Shown in pieces: positions 41,555-50,520 of a DNA stretch of 64,000 nucleotides. The stretch is from positions 6,460,744 to 6,524,743 of the forward strand of contig NC_016609.1 in NCBI RefSeq assembly GCF_000246855.1, in the 5' to 3' direction. The position numbers and the translations under genes are program-made. The notes beneath the pieces are model-generated. The model saw only the letters and a program-made list of their open reading frames with translations, was not told the origin of the DNA and searched no databases. The first letter of the stretch is position 1; each line of letters starts with the position of its first letter. The DNA comes from Niastella koreensis GR20-10. Lineage in GTDB: Bacteria > Bacteroidota > Bacteroidia > Chitinophagales > Chitinophagaceae.

Positions 41555-44500
41555 TTAGAAAGTAATGTTGGCTCCGCCGGAGATCATGCGTTGCTGCGGA
41601 TAAAATCCATTGTTTACGTTGGGCATTTCGGGATCGAGGTACTTCAGCTTATCCCAGGTGAACAGGTTGAAGCCTGATATATAAAAACGTACCTGTTTGA
41701 TCTTTGCCGCACTGGTTAATTTGGCAGGCAGGGTATAACCCAGCTGTGCCGATTTCAACCGCAGGTACGATCCGTCGCGGATCCATCCAGAGTTGGCATT
41801 GGCATTATGAGCAGACAGTGTTGCTTTATAGGAACTCAAACGGGGAAAAGCCGCATTTGGATTATCGGGCGTCCAGGCATTCTCCACCAGGAAGTAGGGC
41901 GAGTTACCGAAATTATAGAAGGGTTTGCTGAACGGCGTGTTATCTTCCACCCCGGTTGTAACACCACTCGACCCTTCATACGCACCGGCCAGCAATACAT
42001 CTGCCTGGGCGGCACCCTGTAACAGCGCAGAGAAATCAAATCCTTTATAACGCAGATCGATGTTCAATCCATACATTAATTGCGGCGTGTTGCTGCGGCC
42101 AATAAAGGTCATATCATCGGCACGGGTGAGGCGGCCATCGCCATTCAGGTCTTTAAATTTGAAGAACCCGGGAGCCAGCGTACCACCGCTGGGTGAAATA
42201 CCATTGGCAGCTTCTTTCCAGTTCTGGTACATGCCATCCACTACAAAACCCAGTTTTTCGCCTACGCTGTGACCAACCGTACGTTGCCATTCGGGCAAAC
42301 CCGCACTCTCATTCCGGCGAATGATCTTGTTCTGCGACCAGTTCATGTTAGCGGTAACGTTATAATGAAATTCACCAAAATGATTGCTGTGCCGTAATTG
42401 CAGATCAAATCCTTTGTTATCTACTTTACCATAGTTTACACTGGCAGGGTAATAACCTCCTACTGACAGCGGATACAAATTGGTTACATTGCTGATGATG
42501 TCGTCGGTTGTTTTATAGAACGCTTCCAGATCAACACCCAGCAAGCCATTCCATAACACGGCTTCAAAACCACCATTGGTCAATACAGATGTTTCCCAAT
42601 GAATATTCACGTTTGGCGGAGCGCTGGTGTAAATGGCTGATACCGGGCTACCCCCCATTACCACCACCGGTTTGTCGGTAAGGGAATACGTTTGCAGGTA
42701 AGCAAAAGGAGAAGTGCTTTGTTCATACCCTAACCGGCCTATTGAACCTTTCAGCTTCAGGGAGGTTACGGTTTTGGCTAACTGATCAAAGAATTTTTCT
42801 TTACTGATCACCCAGCCCAACCCAACGGCAGGGAACATATCCCAACGGTTCTTTGGCGCAAACTTCACAGAAGCGTCCCAGCGGTTGGCCAGTTCGAGCA
42901 GGTATTTTTGTTTATAGTTGTAGTTCAACCGGCCAACCATACCGGCACGTCTTTCGATAGTGCTTTTACCGGTTGGCGTAATAAAGTCCAGGGAGGCTGT
43001 ACTGCCGTAATTAATATCCTGGATGTCGGTAATGGCAAAATTGCTGGCGCCTGTTGAAAATACGCTGGTCTTATATTGCGACCATTCATACAATGCCAGT
43101 ACCGATACATTATGATCGCCAAATGAATTATTATAGGTAAGGCTTGGCTGAAACGTTTGCCGGTTGTTCTGGCTGTATGACTGGCGCAGGGTGGTTTTTG
43201 TGATCCCGGGCGGGTTGGCAATTTCTGCATAATCGCCTGTTACCTGGTCGCGGGCGCGGCCCATCATTTTGTAAGGCGTCAGCCAGCTTTTGTTCTCAGT
43301 GCCGTTCTTATCATAGGCCACCATCAATTTACCTTCCAGGCCTTTTACCCAGGGTATTTTTACATTGGCGGTGAGGTTACCAAGAAAGACGTTCTTTGTG
43401 GAGTTCTGATAACCCGATCTGTCAACCGCAGCTAAGGGGTTCACCCAACCGGCTCCGGAATTATACCCTACCGGTAATCCATTGGGCGCATACATAGGCA
43501 TGTTGGGTAACATGCGCACCGCCTGGTAAAATGGGTTCATGTAGGCTTCATTATCCGGAAGTATCCCCGGCGTGGCGCCCTGCTCCTGACGAAGGCCCAG
43601 GTCCATGGCTACGGATAAGATCTCATTCACCTGTGCGTCTATATTGGTACGCACATTGTATCTTTTGAAATTGGTATTCTTTACCACCCCTTCCTGGTCA
43701 TAATAACCCAGGGTGGTGAAATATTTTACTTTGTCTGAACCGCCGCGTACGCTTACGTTGTGTTGTTGCGAAACTGCGTTCTTACCGGTGAGCTGCCCCA
43801 CCCAGTCGGTATTACCCAACAGCGGATTGGTATTGGTACCATTGCGCACCGCCTCTATCTGTTCTTTTGTATATACGGGCGCCACTAGGTTGGCCCCCAC
43901 ATGGTCGTTGTAATCGTTATCCATCTCGATGCCCTTGTTGTACCATTCCATATAATCGGGACCGTTCAGGAATTTAGGGAACCGGGTATTGGAGTTTACC
44001 GTAGCCGCGCCATCATAGGTGATGGTGGGTTTACCGCTCTTCCCTCTTTTTGTGGTAATGAGAATGATCCCATTGGCAGCCTGTAAACCATATACGGCTG
44101 TAGATACCGCATCTTTTAAAAAGGTGATGCTTTCTATTTCATTGGGATCGAGGTTACCAAAGTTATCGCGCTGTACGTTGTCGATAATTACCAGCGGGCC
44201 TGCATTTACATAACTACCCACGCCCCGGATGCGCAGGGTAGCATCGTCGTTACCCGGGCGGCCCGATTGCTGCACGGCCACCAGACCGGGCACGCGGCCG
44301 GCCAGCATATTGGTAACGTTCATGGTTGGTGCTTTTTTCAATTCTTCCCCGCTGATCTGGGCTACCGAACCAACTACCGTTCCTTTCTTTTGTTTACCAT
44401 AGGCTACTACCATTACCTCCTCCATATTGTCGGCACTTTGGGTCATGGTAATAGTAATGGGTTCCCCGGCTTTGGCAACTACCATTTTGGGAGCATAACC

Positions 44501-44752
44501 CGACATGGAAACATCGAGCACCACCGTACTACCCGGTGCCTTTAGTGAAAATTGTCCTTTTGCATCTGTTACAGTTCCGGTGGTGGTTCCTTTTATCAAT
44601 ACAGAAACCCGTTCAAGCGGACTGCCGTCCGCAGTGGTTACTGTACCTGAAACCGTTTGTGACTGGCCAAATGAAATGAAGTGGCACAGAAGAAAAATAG
44701 CGCTTAAACATAGTGCGCGTACTGCTAACAAATGATGCCGCAATTGTCTCAT
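41555..44752 (-). CDS. SusC-family TonB-linked transporter
   Basis: The 1065-residue protein has a signal peptide (LCHFISFGQ), a carboxypeptidase-regulatory-like domain (QTVSGTVTTADGSPLERVSVLI), a TonB box region (NMEEVMVVAYGKQKKGTVVGSV), a plug with LVIIDNVQRDNFG and STAVYGLQAANGIILITT, and a barrel ending SGGANITF. Only 43 nt separate it from the oxidoreductase gene upstream, so it is read from a promoter further back. It has no STN domain. Confidence 0.93.
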   Translation of the reverse strand: MRQLRHHLLAVRALCLSAIFLLCHFISFGQSQTVSGTVTTADGSPLERVSVLIKGTTTGTVTDAKGQFSLKAPGSTVVLDVSMSGYAPKMVVAKAGEPITITMTQSADNMEEVMVVAYGKQKKGTVVGSVAQISGEELKKAPTMNVTNMLAGRVPGLVAVQQSGRPGNDDATLRIRGVGSYVNAGPLVIIDNVQRDNFGNLDPNEIESITFLKDAVSTAVYGLQAANGIILITTKRGKSGKPTITYDGAATVNSNTRFPKFLNGPDYMEWYNKGIEMDNDYNDHVGANLVAPVYTKEQIEAVRNGTNTNPLLGNTDWVGQLTGKNAVSQQHNVSVRGGSDKVKYFTTLGYYDQEGVVKNTNFKRYNVRTNIDAQVNEILSVAMDLGLRQEQGATPGILPDNEAYMNPFYQAVRMLPNMPMYAPNGLPVGYNSGAGWVNPLAAVDRSGYQNSTKNVFLGNLTANVKIPWVKGLEGKLMVAYDKNGTENKSWLTPYKMMGRARDQVTGDYAEIANPPGITKTTLRQSYSQNNRQTFQPSLTYNNSFGDHNVSVLALYEWSQYKTSVFSTGASNFAITDIQDINYGSTASLDFITPTGKSTIERRAGMVGRLNYNYKQKYLLELANRWDASVKFAPKNRWDMFPAVGLGWVISKEKFFDQLAKTVTSLKLKGSIGRLGYEQSTSPFAYLQTYSLTDKPVVVMGGSPVSAIYTSAPPNVNIHWETSVLTNGGFEAVLWNGLLGVDLEAFYKTTDDIISNVTNLYPLSVGGYYPASVNYGKVDNKGFDLQLRHSNHFGEFHYNVTANMNWSQNKIIRRNESAGLPEWQRTVGHSVGEKLGFVVDGMYQNWKEAANGISPSGGTLAPGFFKFKDLNGDGRLTRADDMTFIGRSNTPQLMYGLNIDLRYKGFDFSALLQGAAQADVLLAGAYEGSSGVTTGVEDNTPFSKPFYNFGNSPYFLVENAWTPDNPNAAFPRLSSYKATLSAHNANANSGWIRDGSYLRLKSAQLGYTLPAKLTSAAKIKQVRFYISGFNLFTWDKLKYLDPEMPNVNNGFYPQQRMISGGANITF

Positions 44753-44795
44753 ACAGTTACTTTGGTTAAAAGTGGAGGTTACAAATTTTTATGGC

Positions 44796-46643
44796 CTACT
44801 TCAGTGAGCCTGAAATAGTGATCGTTTGCTCAAAAGGATGAAGGTATTGGGTCAATAGTATGGCAATGGCACGCCTGCTTAATTGATCTGCGGCGCCGGC
44901 GCTCTGAATGCCGGCGCTTTGCAAATCACTTATAGCCTGCGGCTCTGATATAACAATACCGGTCTGCTTTGCGATGTTTACGAACTCCGTCAACGTGCAC
45001 ATGTTGCCGGAAGCAGCCCAGTAAGTATTTAATTGAGGATAGTATGACCGAAGACCCTTTACCAGTTCATAGGCAGGCATGGGTTGTTCGGGATAGAACC
45101 AGGTTTGATTGGCCCACATATACGGCACACCGGTTCCTTTTAAAATACCCGTGGCGCCAATTTTCTGAATAATGGCAAAATGTTTATCGGTAACCGGTAC
45201 ATCTATGAATGGCATAATGTACCCATTGGCTTTCAGGATCTGTTCCTGTACGGCGCGAACCGGCAATTGTGCAGGCTGTAGTTTTTGCTGCACACACAGG
45301 GCGGCCATAACACCTGCCGCCTGCCCCAGCTGCATCACCACCGGTTGTAAGCGGGTAGCCCCGTTTACGATATTGCTTACGCTGATGCTTTTTTCAGCCA
45401 CAATTAAACCATCGATGCCTTGTGGTATCAGGCTGCCCATGGGCACGTTGTACGAAGGCACTTTGATCTTTACAAAATCAATGGCTGGTGCGGCTGTATT
45501 TTTGAGATGGTGATGGTCTATAGTATAATCGCCTACTGCAATACCGGTACGATACAGGGGATTTGCCGTTTCATAAGGCGTAGCCACATGTGGCAGCGTA
45601 AAGGTGACCAGCCCTTTTATGCGTCGCGATTCCCGGTGATACGGGATCATGGGTAATTTATCGGGCGTGGTAAATTCATCATCGGCCAGTCCCAGGTTTT
45701 TATAACCCAGTACGGTTTGCAGATAATATACAAAGCGCAGGGTATGCAGCCTGGCTTCTTTCAGGGCCTGCTCCCTTTGCGTCGGTGTTTTTTCAATGAG
45801 GTTGAGGTAATAATCATTGCCGCATTTGGGCCAGTTGATCATGTACTTGTTATGCGGCAGGCGGCCATACTGCATCATCCGGTAGCAATTGTTCTTCGGA
45901 CTGTCGAACGAGGCGGGATCGCTTACATCACAACTGCAGGCAAATTTGCCGGCGTCGTACCCGGCAGGTTTGGGAATGGTTTTATCGGCTTTAGGGCCGT
46001 AATCTTTTAATACCGCTACATAGGTAAGGTCCTGAATAATGTTGTTGGCCTGTTCCGGCGCTTGCTCTTCCCCGGTATCGTGCCTGCTATCCATTCCTAT
46101 GCGGTAACCGGCGCCGGCAGCGGCGGCTACATCGCCCAGTTCGGTGGCGTCTATTAATATGGCAGCTGTTATTGTTCGTTGTTTATTGCCCTGCATTACC
46201 GTAACGGTCCATTGTTGCTGGTCGCGTTTTACCGAAAGCCATTTTGTATTCAGCCATACCTGTAATGCTTTTTCGGCGGCGGTCATTTTTTGAAGCAGTT
46301 CATTGCCGGTGTGCGGTTCAAACAAGGTATTGCTTACCCAACCGGTTTCTACTGAATCGGCGCCCCCATAATAGTCATACAACTGTTTTCTGAATTCGCC
46401 CCACAAGCCTGCAGGCAGGCGATGGTTGCCATCGATGGCCGATACGCCTGCAGCCGTTAACATACCACCCAGCCAGTTGGTTTCCTCTACTATTACGGTA
46501 TTCACTCCCAGGCGGGCGCACTGAATGCCGGCCATAGTGCCACTGGCCCCGCCGCCAATGATCAGGACATCTGTTTTGTAAACAGATTGTGCTGTCATCA
46601 GCAGACTGTTAAGCAGAAGTATCAGCAGTTGTATGTATTTCAT
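44796..46643 (-). CDS. secreted FAD-dependent oxidoreductase
   Basis: From the ATG at 46643 (MKYIQLL) the product has 615 residues: a signal peptide to MTAQ and then a Rossmann motif VLIIGGGASGTMAG with VEETNWLGGMLTAAGVSAIDG, characteristic of the FAD-dependent oxidoreductases seen beside Bacteroidota glycan loci. ATELGDVAAAAGAGYRIG and GLIVAEKSISVSNIVNGATRLQPVVMQLGQAAG are the family's later motifs. Export of an FAD protein implies Tat or folding outside; no twin arginine is visible. It could oxidise or oxidatively open a sugar, or cleave a glycoside by a redox route. The substrate is unknown. Confidence 0.85.
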   Translation of the reverse strand: MKYIQLLILLLNSLLMTAQSVYKTDVLIIGGGASGTMAGIQCARLGVNTVIVEETNWLGGMLTAAGVSAIDGNHRLPAGLWGEFRKQLYDYYGGADSVETGWVSNTLFEPHTGNELLQKMTAAEKALQVWLNTKWLSVKRDQQQWTVTVMQGNKQRTITAAILIDATELGDVAAAAGAGYRIGMDSRHDTGEEQAPEQANNIIQDLTYVAVLKDYGPKADKTIPKPAGYDAGKFACSCDVSDPASFDSPKNNCYRMMQYGRLPHNKYMINWPKCGNDYYLNLIEKTPTQREQALKEARLHTLRFVYYLQTVLGYKNLGLADDEFTTPDKLPMIPYHRESRRIKGLVTFTLPHVATPYETANPLYRTGIAVGDYTIDHHHLKNTAAPAIDFVKIKVPSYNVPMGSLIPQGIDGLIVAEKSISVSNIVNGATRLQPVVMQLGQAAGVMAALCVQQKLQPAQLPVRAVQEQILKANGYIMPFIDVPVTDKHFAIIQKIGATGILKGTGVPYMWANQTWFYPEQPMPAYELVKGLRSYYPQLNTYWAASGNMCTLTEFVNIAKQTGIVISEPQAISDLQSAGIQSAGAADQLSRRAIAILLTQYLHPFEQTITISGSLK

Positions 46644-46655
46644 TGCAGCTTTCAT

Positions 46656-46959
46656 TTACGTGGATGGTCAATGGTAATGGTCTGGTGCTGCAAGCTTTTG
46701 GCTGCAAGCAATCGTTTGGAATACAAGGCAGAGGGCAGAAGGCAAAGGGCAAAGATGAAAGGCAAACGGCAGAAAGAAATCGACAATCGGCAATTGGCAA
46801 TCGGCAATCCGCGACGCGGCCTCCTTTATCAACTCTATCATCTATCAACCACCTACTTCATTCCCCTAACATTCATCTTTCCCGTTAACCTGTCAACCTG
46901 TTAACTCGTCAACTTCCTTTATCAACCGTGTCAACTCTATCAACTTCCTGGTTAACTGG
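46656..46959. repeat. 304-nt gap built mostly of period-7 and period-8 arrays
   Basis: A 7-bp array runs over about 46725-46809 (GGCAGAG, GGCAGAA, GGCAAAG, GGCAAAG... GGCAATT, GGCAATC, GGCAATC). Octamers of the TCAAC/TTAAC type cover 46826-46852 and 46883-46982 and run into the AGE epimerase gene. No gene or clear promoter was seen in the gap. Confidence 0.75.
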
Positions 46960-48192
46960 TCAACTGATCAACTGATCAACTCCCTCCAGCGTTTTCCAAA
47001 CCTGGTACAACGCCCTTGGAATATGAAAACATCCTTTCCACTTCCCTCCTTTCTGATCCAGCAATACTTCGCCCTGGCGGTTGAGGTAACCGAACCATTC
47101 GCCGTATTGTTCATCACGAAAATGCGCCCAGGTATAGTCGTGTACTTTTTTAAACCATTTCCAGCAGCGTTCATCGCCGGTTAATTGATAGCCTTTCGCA
47201 AGGGCTACCAGCGCTTCGGCATGTACCCACCATAATTTCTGGTCCCACTCCAGTTGCTGCGGGGGATAGCCAAGCACATCCATGAAATAAAGGATGCCGC
47301 CATATTTTTTATCCCAACCGTATTCGAGCGTATGCAGCATAATGTCACAGGCTTTTTTAATCAATGCGGCATCGTTCATACGTTTGCCCAGGTCCATAAT
47401 AAACCACATGGCCTCGATGGTATGACCGGGATTGATAAGCCGGCCTTCAAAGCTGTTGCTGAAATCGCCATTGGGATGCACGTTCTCGAGGATCAATCCC
47501 TGCTCCTGTTTGTAAAACACGTCCATCACTTCACTGATAACGAAGGGCGCCAGTTCATTCACCCGGGCCGTACCAATAATATGTTCCAGCTCCAGCGACA
47601 GGTTGCACAGGATCATGGGCAAACTAAAACTCTTAAGCGGGCGGGTGCCGGGGTAAGCTTTGTTATAAATGCCTTTCCAGTTATGCTGGCGGCGAATGAT
47701 ATTTTCAAAAGTGGTGACTGCAATTTCCTTATACCGGTCGGCAGGGATGGCTTTATCGAGCGAGGCAAAGGCCATGGCTGCAAAGCAATCGCTGAAGATG
47801 TTATAGGGCTGAACCAGGGGTTTGCCTTCAGCGGTAAGGGAGAAGTACCAGTTGCCTTCAGCATCGCGGCCATGTTTCTCCATAAATTCCGCACCATGAA
47901 GGGCCATGTTCAGCCAGCTGTCGTTTTTCTGTACATTATTATACATGTAGCTGAAGCACCATACTTCGCGGCCCTGTAACCACATGAATTTATCGGTATC
48001 ATATACTTTACCATCGCGGCCCAGGCAGGTGAAATAGCCGCCATGCTGTTCGTCTTTACTGTATTTAAGCCAGAAGGGCAACACACTCTCAAGCAGTTCC
48101 CGGCGATAGAGGGGGGCATAATACGCCGGGGTACCTTCGCTGGCGGGCATAGTCTCCGCTACAAGGTCTACATTCCTTTCATCAGCAGTCAT
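46960..48192 (-). CDS. AGE-family N-acylglucosamine 2-epimerase-like protein
   Basis: The 410-residue cytosolic alpha/alpha-barrel protein has the AGE/RnBP landmarks LQGREVWCFSYMYN, GRLINPGHTIEAMWFIMDLG and KLWWVHAEALVALAKGY. Members interconvert N-acetylglucosamine and N-acetylmannosamine, or act on glucose/mannose or cellobiose; motifs favour the N-acyl-hexosamine group but do not settle it. It is the promoter-proximal gene, divergent from the ROK regulator. The last residues VDQLIS and the stop codon are encoded by the 8-bp array. Confidence 0.87.
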   Translation of the reverse strand: MTADERNVDLVAETMPASEGTPAYYAPLYRRELLESVLPFWLKYSKDEQHGGYFTCLGRDGKVYDTDKFMWLQGREVWCFSYMYNNVQKNDSWLNMALHGAEFMEKHGRDAEGNWYFSLTAEGKPLVQPYNIFSDCFAAMAFASLDKAIPADRYKEIAVTTFENIIRRQHNWKGIYNKAYPGTRPLKSFSLPMILCNLSLELEHIIGTARVNELAPFVISEVMDVFYKQEQGLILENVHPNGDFSNSFEGRLINPGHTIEAMWFIMDLGKRMNDAALIKKACDIMLHTLEYGWDKKYGGILYFMDVLGYPPQQLEWDQKLWWVHAEALVALAKGYQLTGDERCWKWFKKVHDYTWAHFRDEQYGEWFGYLNRQGEVLLDQKGGKWKGCFHIPRALYQVWKTLEGVDQLIS

Positions 48193-48372
48193 AGTTCGGT
48201 TATTATTTTAATTTATTTTATCTTTGCTGAGTAAATTTATAATTAAATTTATTAAATAGAATATAGTTGATAAAATATTTTTATTTACATAACGAGCATA
48301 AGTACATTTTATACTTAAGAATCATCCATTTACCTTAGACTATTAAAAAAGAATTAAAAACTCACCTTCTCC
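48193..48372. promoter_or_regulatory. divergent AT-rich control region between epimerase and ROK genes
   Basis: On the plus strand TATCTTTG (48219-48226) fits a -7 element; the -33 element is weak. Just after it are two palindromes TAAATTTA (48232-48239 and 48244-48251), 12 bp apart, at the expected start point. AT-rich palindromes of this kind are typical operators of ROK/NagC-type repressors. No clear -7 element was found for the epimerase on the minus strand. Confidence 0.45.
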
Positions 48373-49605
48373 ATGACAGGTCAGCAAAGCATATTTGAAC
48401 TGTTTTCAGATGAGACCACTTCGGGTGTGGCGTATAAGAACAAAGCCCTGAAGCGAACGATCATCAATCACCTCGATGCGCTCGGCAATACCACCATTAC
48501 CGATTTGGCGCAGGCGTTGAACATCAGTGTGCCCAAGATCACCAGCCTGATCAATGAGTTGATAACAGACGGACTTGTAAAGGATTATGGTAAGGTAGAT
48601 TCAAAAGGGGGCAGAAGGGCCAGTATGTATGGATTGGTAGCGGAATCAGGCTTTTTTATTGGAGTGGATGTGAAACATTACTACATCAACCTGGGCCTGC
48701 TTGACTTCAAGAAGAACCTGGTTACTTCAGAAATGCATGTACCCTTTGTGCTGGCCAATACCCGCGAATCGTTCGACCAGCTTATCAAGATCATTCAGCA
48801 TTTTATCGCCAACCTGCCCGTGCAAAGCCGCAACATCCTGGCCATGTGCGTGAACCTGTCTGGCCGCATCAACAGCGAAAGCGGGTACAGTTACAGTTTT
48901 TTCCATTTTCATGAAGAGCCGTTGAGCGCCACCATAGAAAAAGCCATTGGCATCCGCACTTTCCTGGAGAACGACTCCCGGGCCATGGCATACGGCGAAT
49001 TTCACAATGGCATTGTGCGGGAAGAAAAGAACGTGTTGTTTGTAAACCTCGATTATGGCATAGGCCTGGGCATTATGATCGATGGGAAAATATACCGCGG
49101 AAAATCAGGCTTTGGCGGTGAGTTCGGGCATATTCCCCTGTTCTCGAACGAGATCATTTGCCATTGCGGAAAAAAAGGCTGCCTCGAAACGGAGGCCAGC
49201 GGCCAGGCCCTGATAAGGCAGTTCAAAGAAAAGATTGAACAGGGTTCCTCCTCTTCCCTGCTGCCCAACAAATTGCCTGACGATCTTCGCCTCAGCGACA
49301 TCATACAGGCCACCAAAAACGAAGATGTGTTAAGCATTGAACTGATAGCCGGCATTGGTGAAAAGATAGGCCGGGGCATATCGGTGATCATCAATATTTT
49401 CAATCCTGAACTGGTGATCCTGGGCGGCACCCTTGCCGAAACTGGCGATTACATTCGCCTGCCCATCCGCAGCGCATTGAATAAATACTCCCTTAGTTTG
49501 GTAAACAATGATACTCAACTACATATGTCAAAACTCCACGAACTGGCCGGGGTTATAGGAGGCTGTTTGATAGCGAGGGATAAGTTGCTGGCAATCGGGA
49601 CTTAG
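48373..49605 (+). CDS. ROK-family transcriptional repressor
   Basis: The 410-residue protein has an N-terminal winged helix (about 27-75, TTITDLAQALNISVPKITSLINELI), then the ROK sugar-kinase-like fold with GEFGHIP (250-255) and the zinc motif CHCGKKGC (263-270) followed by LE. This is the NagC/Mlc/XylR plan. The ligand is expected to be a sugar or sugar phosphate from the neighbouring locus, and the AGE epimerase makes an amino sugar plausible. Some ROK proteins are kinases; the HTH argues for a regulator. A 7-bp array starts 5 nt after its stop codon. Confidence 0.92.
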   Translation: MTGQQSIFELFSDETTSGVAYKNKALKRTIINHLDALGNTTITDLAQALNISVPKITSLINELITDGLVKDYGKVDSKGGRRASMYGLVAESGFFIGVDVKHYYINLGLLDFKKNLVTSEMHVPFVLANTRESFDQLIKIIQHFIANLPVQSRNILAMCVNLSGRINSESGYSYSFFHFHEEPLSATIEKAIGIRTFLENDSRAMAYGEFHNGIVREEKNVLFVNLDYGIGLGIMIDGKIYRGKSGFGGEFGHIPLFSNEIICHCGKKGCLETEASGQALIRQFKEKIEQGSSSSLLPNKLPDDLRLSDIIQATKNEDVLSIELIAGIGEKIGRGISVIINIFNPELVILGGTLAETGDYIRLPIRSALNKYSLSLVNNDTQLHMSKLHELAGVIGGCLIARDKLLAIGT

Positions 49606-49652
49606 TTTTAAGTTCAGCGTTTTAAGTTTAAAGTTCTGGGTTTCAGGTTTTT
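49606..49652. repeat. period-7 array after the ROK gene
   Basis: Units AAGTTCA, GCGTTTT, AAGTTTA, AAGTTCT, GGGTTTC, AGGTTTT, starting within 5 nt of the stop codon. Confidence 0.65.
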
Positions 49653-49709
49653 CAATTAGTTAGTTATTAGGGTTTTAGGGGCAGTTTTCATTTTTCTGGC
49701 CCCTTTGGC

Positions 49710-50072
49710 GTCCGGATTGTACCGGAATGGGCATGGGATTGTAGCGCAGTACTCAGGGAGTTCTCTGAGGATTGTCTGAGGGTTGTCTGGGAATGGTCTA
49801 AGCACACTAGTATATCCTGAGAATATCCAGAGTGGCTGCAGACAATACCCAGCGCATATCCCTGCCAGTTTGCTACCATTCCACTACGCTCTGAACCGGG
49901 ATCTATTGGATAACACTGCCGGGATTGAGCAGGGACTCAGCCGGACCACGTTCGCAAATGCTGGCCAAATCCTTCGCAAATTTGCGAAGAAACCTAAGGG
50001 CCGTCTAAGAGGAGTTGCGAAGGAGTTGCGAAGAAACCCTCACAATCATTTAACTATCATTAAATTATAGTA
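49710..50072. repeat. degenerate 11-bp periodic array of about 33 units
   Basis: Cutting the sequence every 11 bp from 49710 puts related words in phase: GGATTGT at units 1, 3 and 6; CTGAGGATTGT then CTGAGGGTTGT; ATATCC at units 10, 11 and 14; CAAAT in units 23-25; CGAAGAAACC twice, exactly 44 bp apart; ATCATT in two neighbouring units. Neighbouring units are more alike than distant ones. Since 11 is not a multiple of 3 this is not coding, and an open frame at 49783-50070 is rejected for that reason. Confidence 0.6.
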
Positions 50073-50520
50073 GTCCGTTTCTCCAGCTAACCAGTTGGCC
50101 AGTTACCTCATCTCAACTGAAGCAGGACAACAGGGAATTATTCACTATAGCGTTATAGAAAACTTTAGCAATAGGTTTTGGAACAAAATACCGAAAGTGA
50201 TATTTAAATAGAAATTAATGATTTCTATATCGATATAGAAATCGATACAGATTATTCATTCATATATTCCTCTACAAGGTTAGCTGACCTCCCTTCATTT
50301 AATCAGGTTTACATGTAAATTGAAGGCCTCCCGGCAACAGGCGGCCGGTAAAATCCGGCAACCGGGTCCCGGTCTATTGTAGCTTGTAACAACTTCCGCT
50401 TTTAACTCATTTTAATTCTAAAAAACAGGGCATCTACCCTGATATTTATAAATATTATAATTATGTTTGTCATAATTAATAATAATTTTTATTTACTTCA
50501 TCTTTTTTATACTAATTATT
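50073..50520 (+). promoter_or_regulatory. palindrome-rich upstream region of the secreted-protein gene
   Basis: Visible elements: GATTTCTATATCGATATAGAAATC (50220-50243) written as two 12-bp arms, a perfect 24-bp palindrome with a third TAGAAAT arm at 50209-50215; TTTACATGTAAA (50308-50319); ATATTTATAAATAT (50442-50455); and AATTATG-TTTGT-CATAATT (50459-50477). The last contains TATGTTTG (50462-50469), a good -7 element. No gene is seen. A LacI-type repressor encoded downstream is the obvious candidate to bind one of these. Confidence 0.55.

Noticed and set aside
46587-46904. Overlapping open frames on both strands upstream of the AGE epimerase gap
   Set aside because: They are made of 7-bp and 8-bp repeats and give low-complexity peptides; repeats without stops explain them.
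29813-48192. A standard sialic-acid utilisation locus
   Set aside because: AGE epimerase, SGNH esterases and a symporter fit, but there is no sialidase, NanA lyase or glucosamine-6-phosphate deaminase. The idea is kept only as one possible relative.
49783-50070. Open reading frame of 95 codons in the gap after the ROK gene
   Set aside because: It lies within the 11-bp periodic array. The period is not a multiple of three, the product has no family resemblance, and the frame has no plausible promoter.
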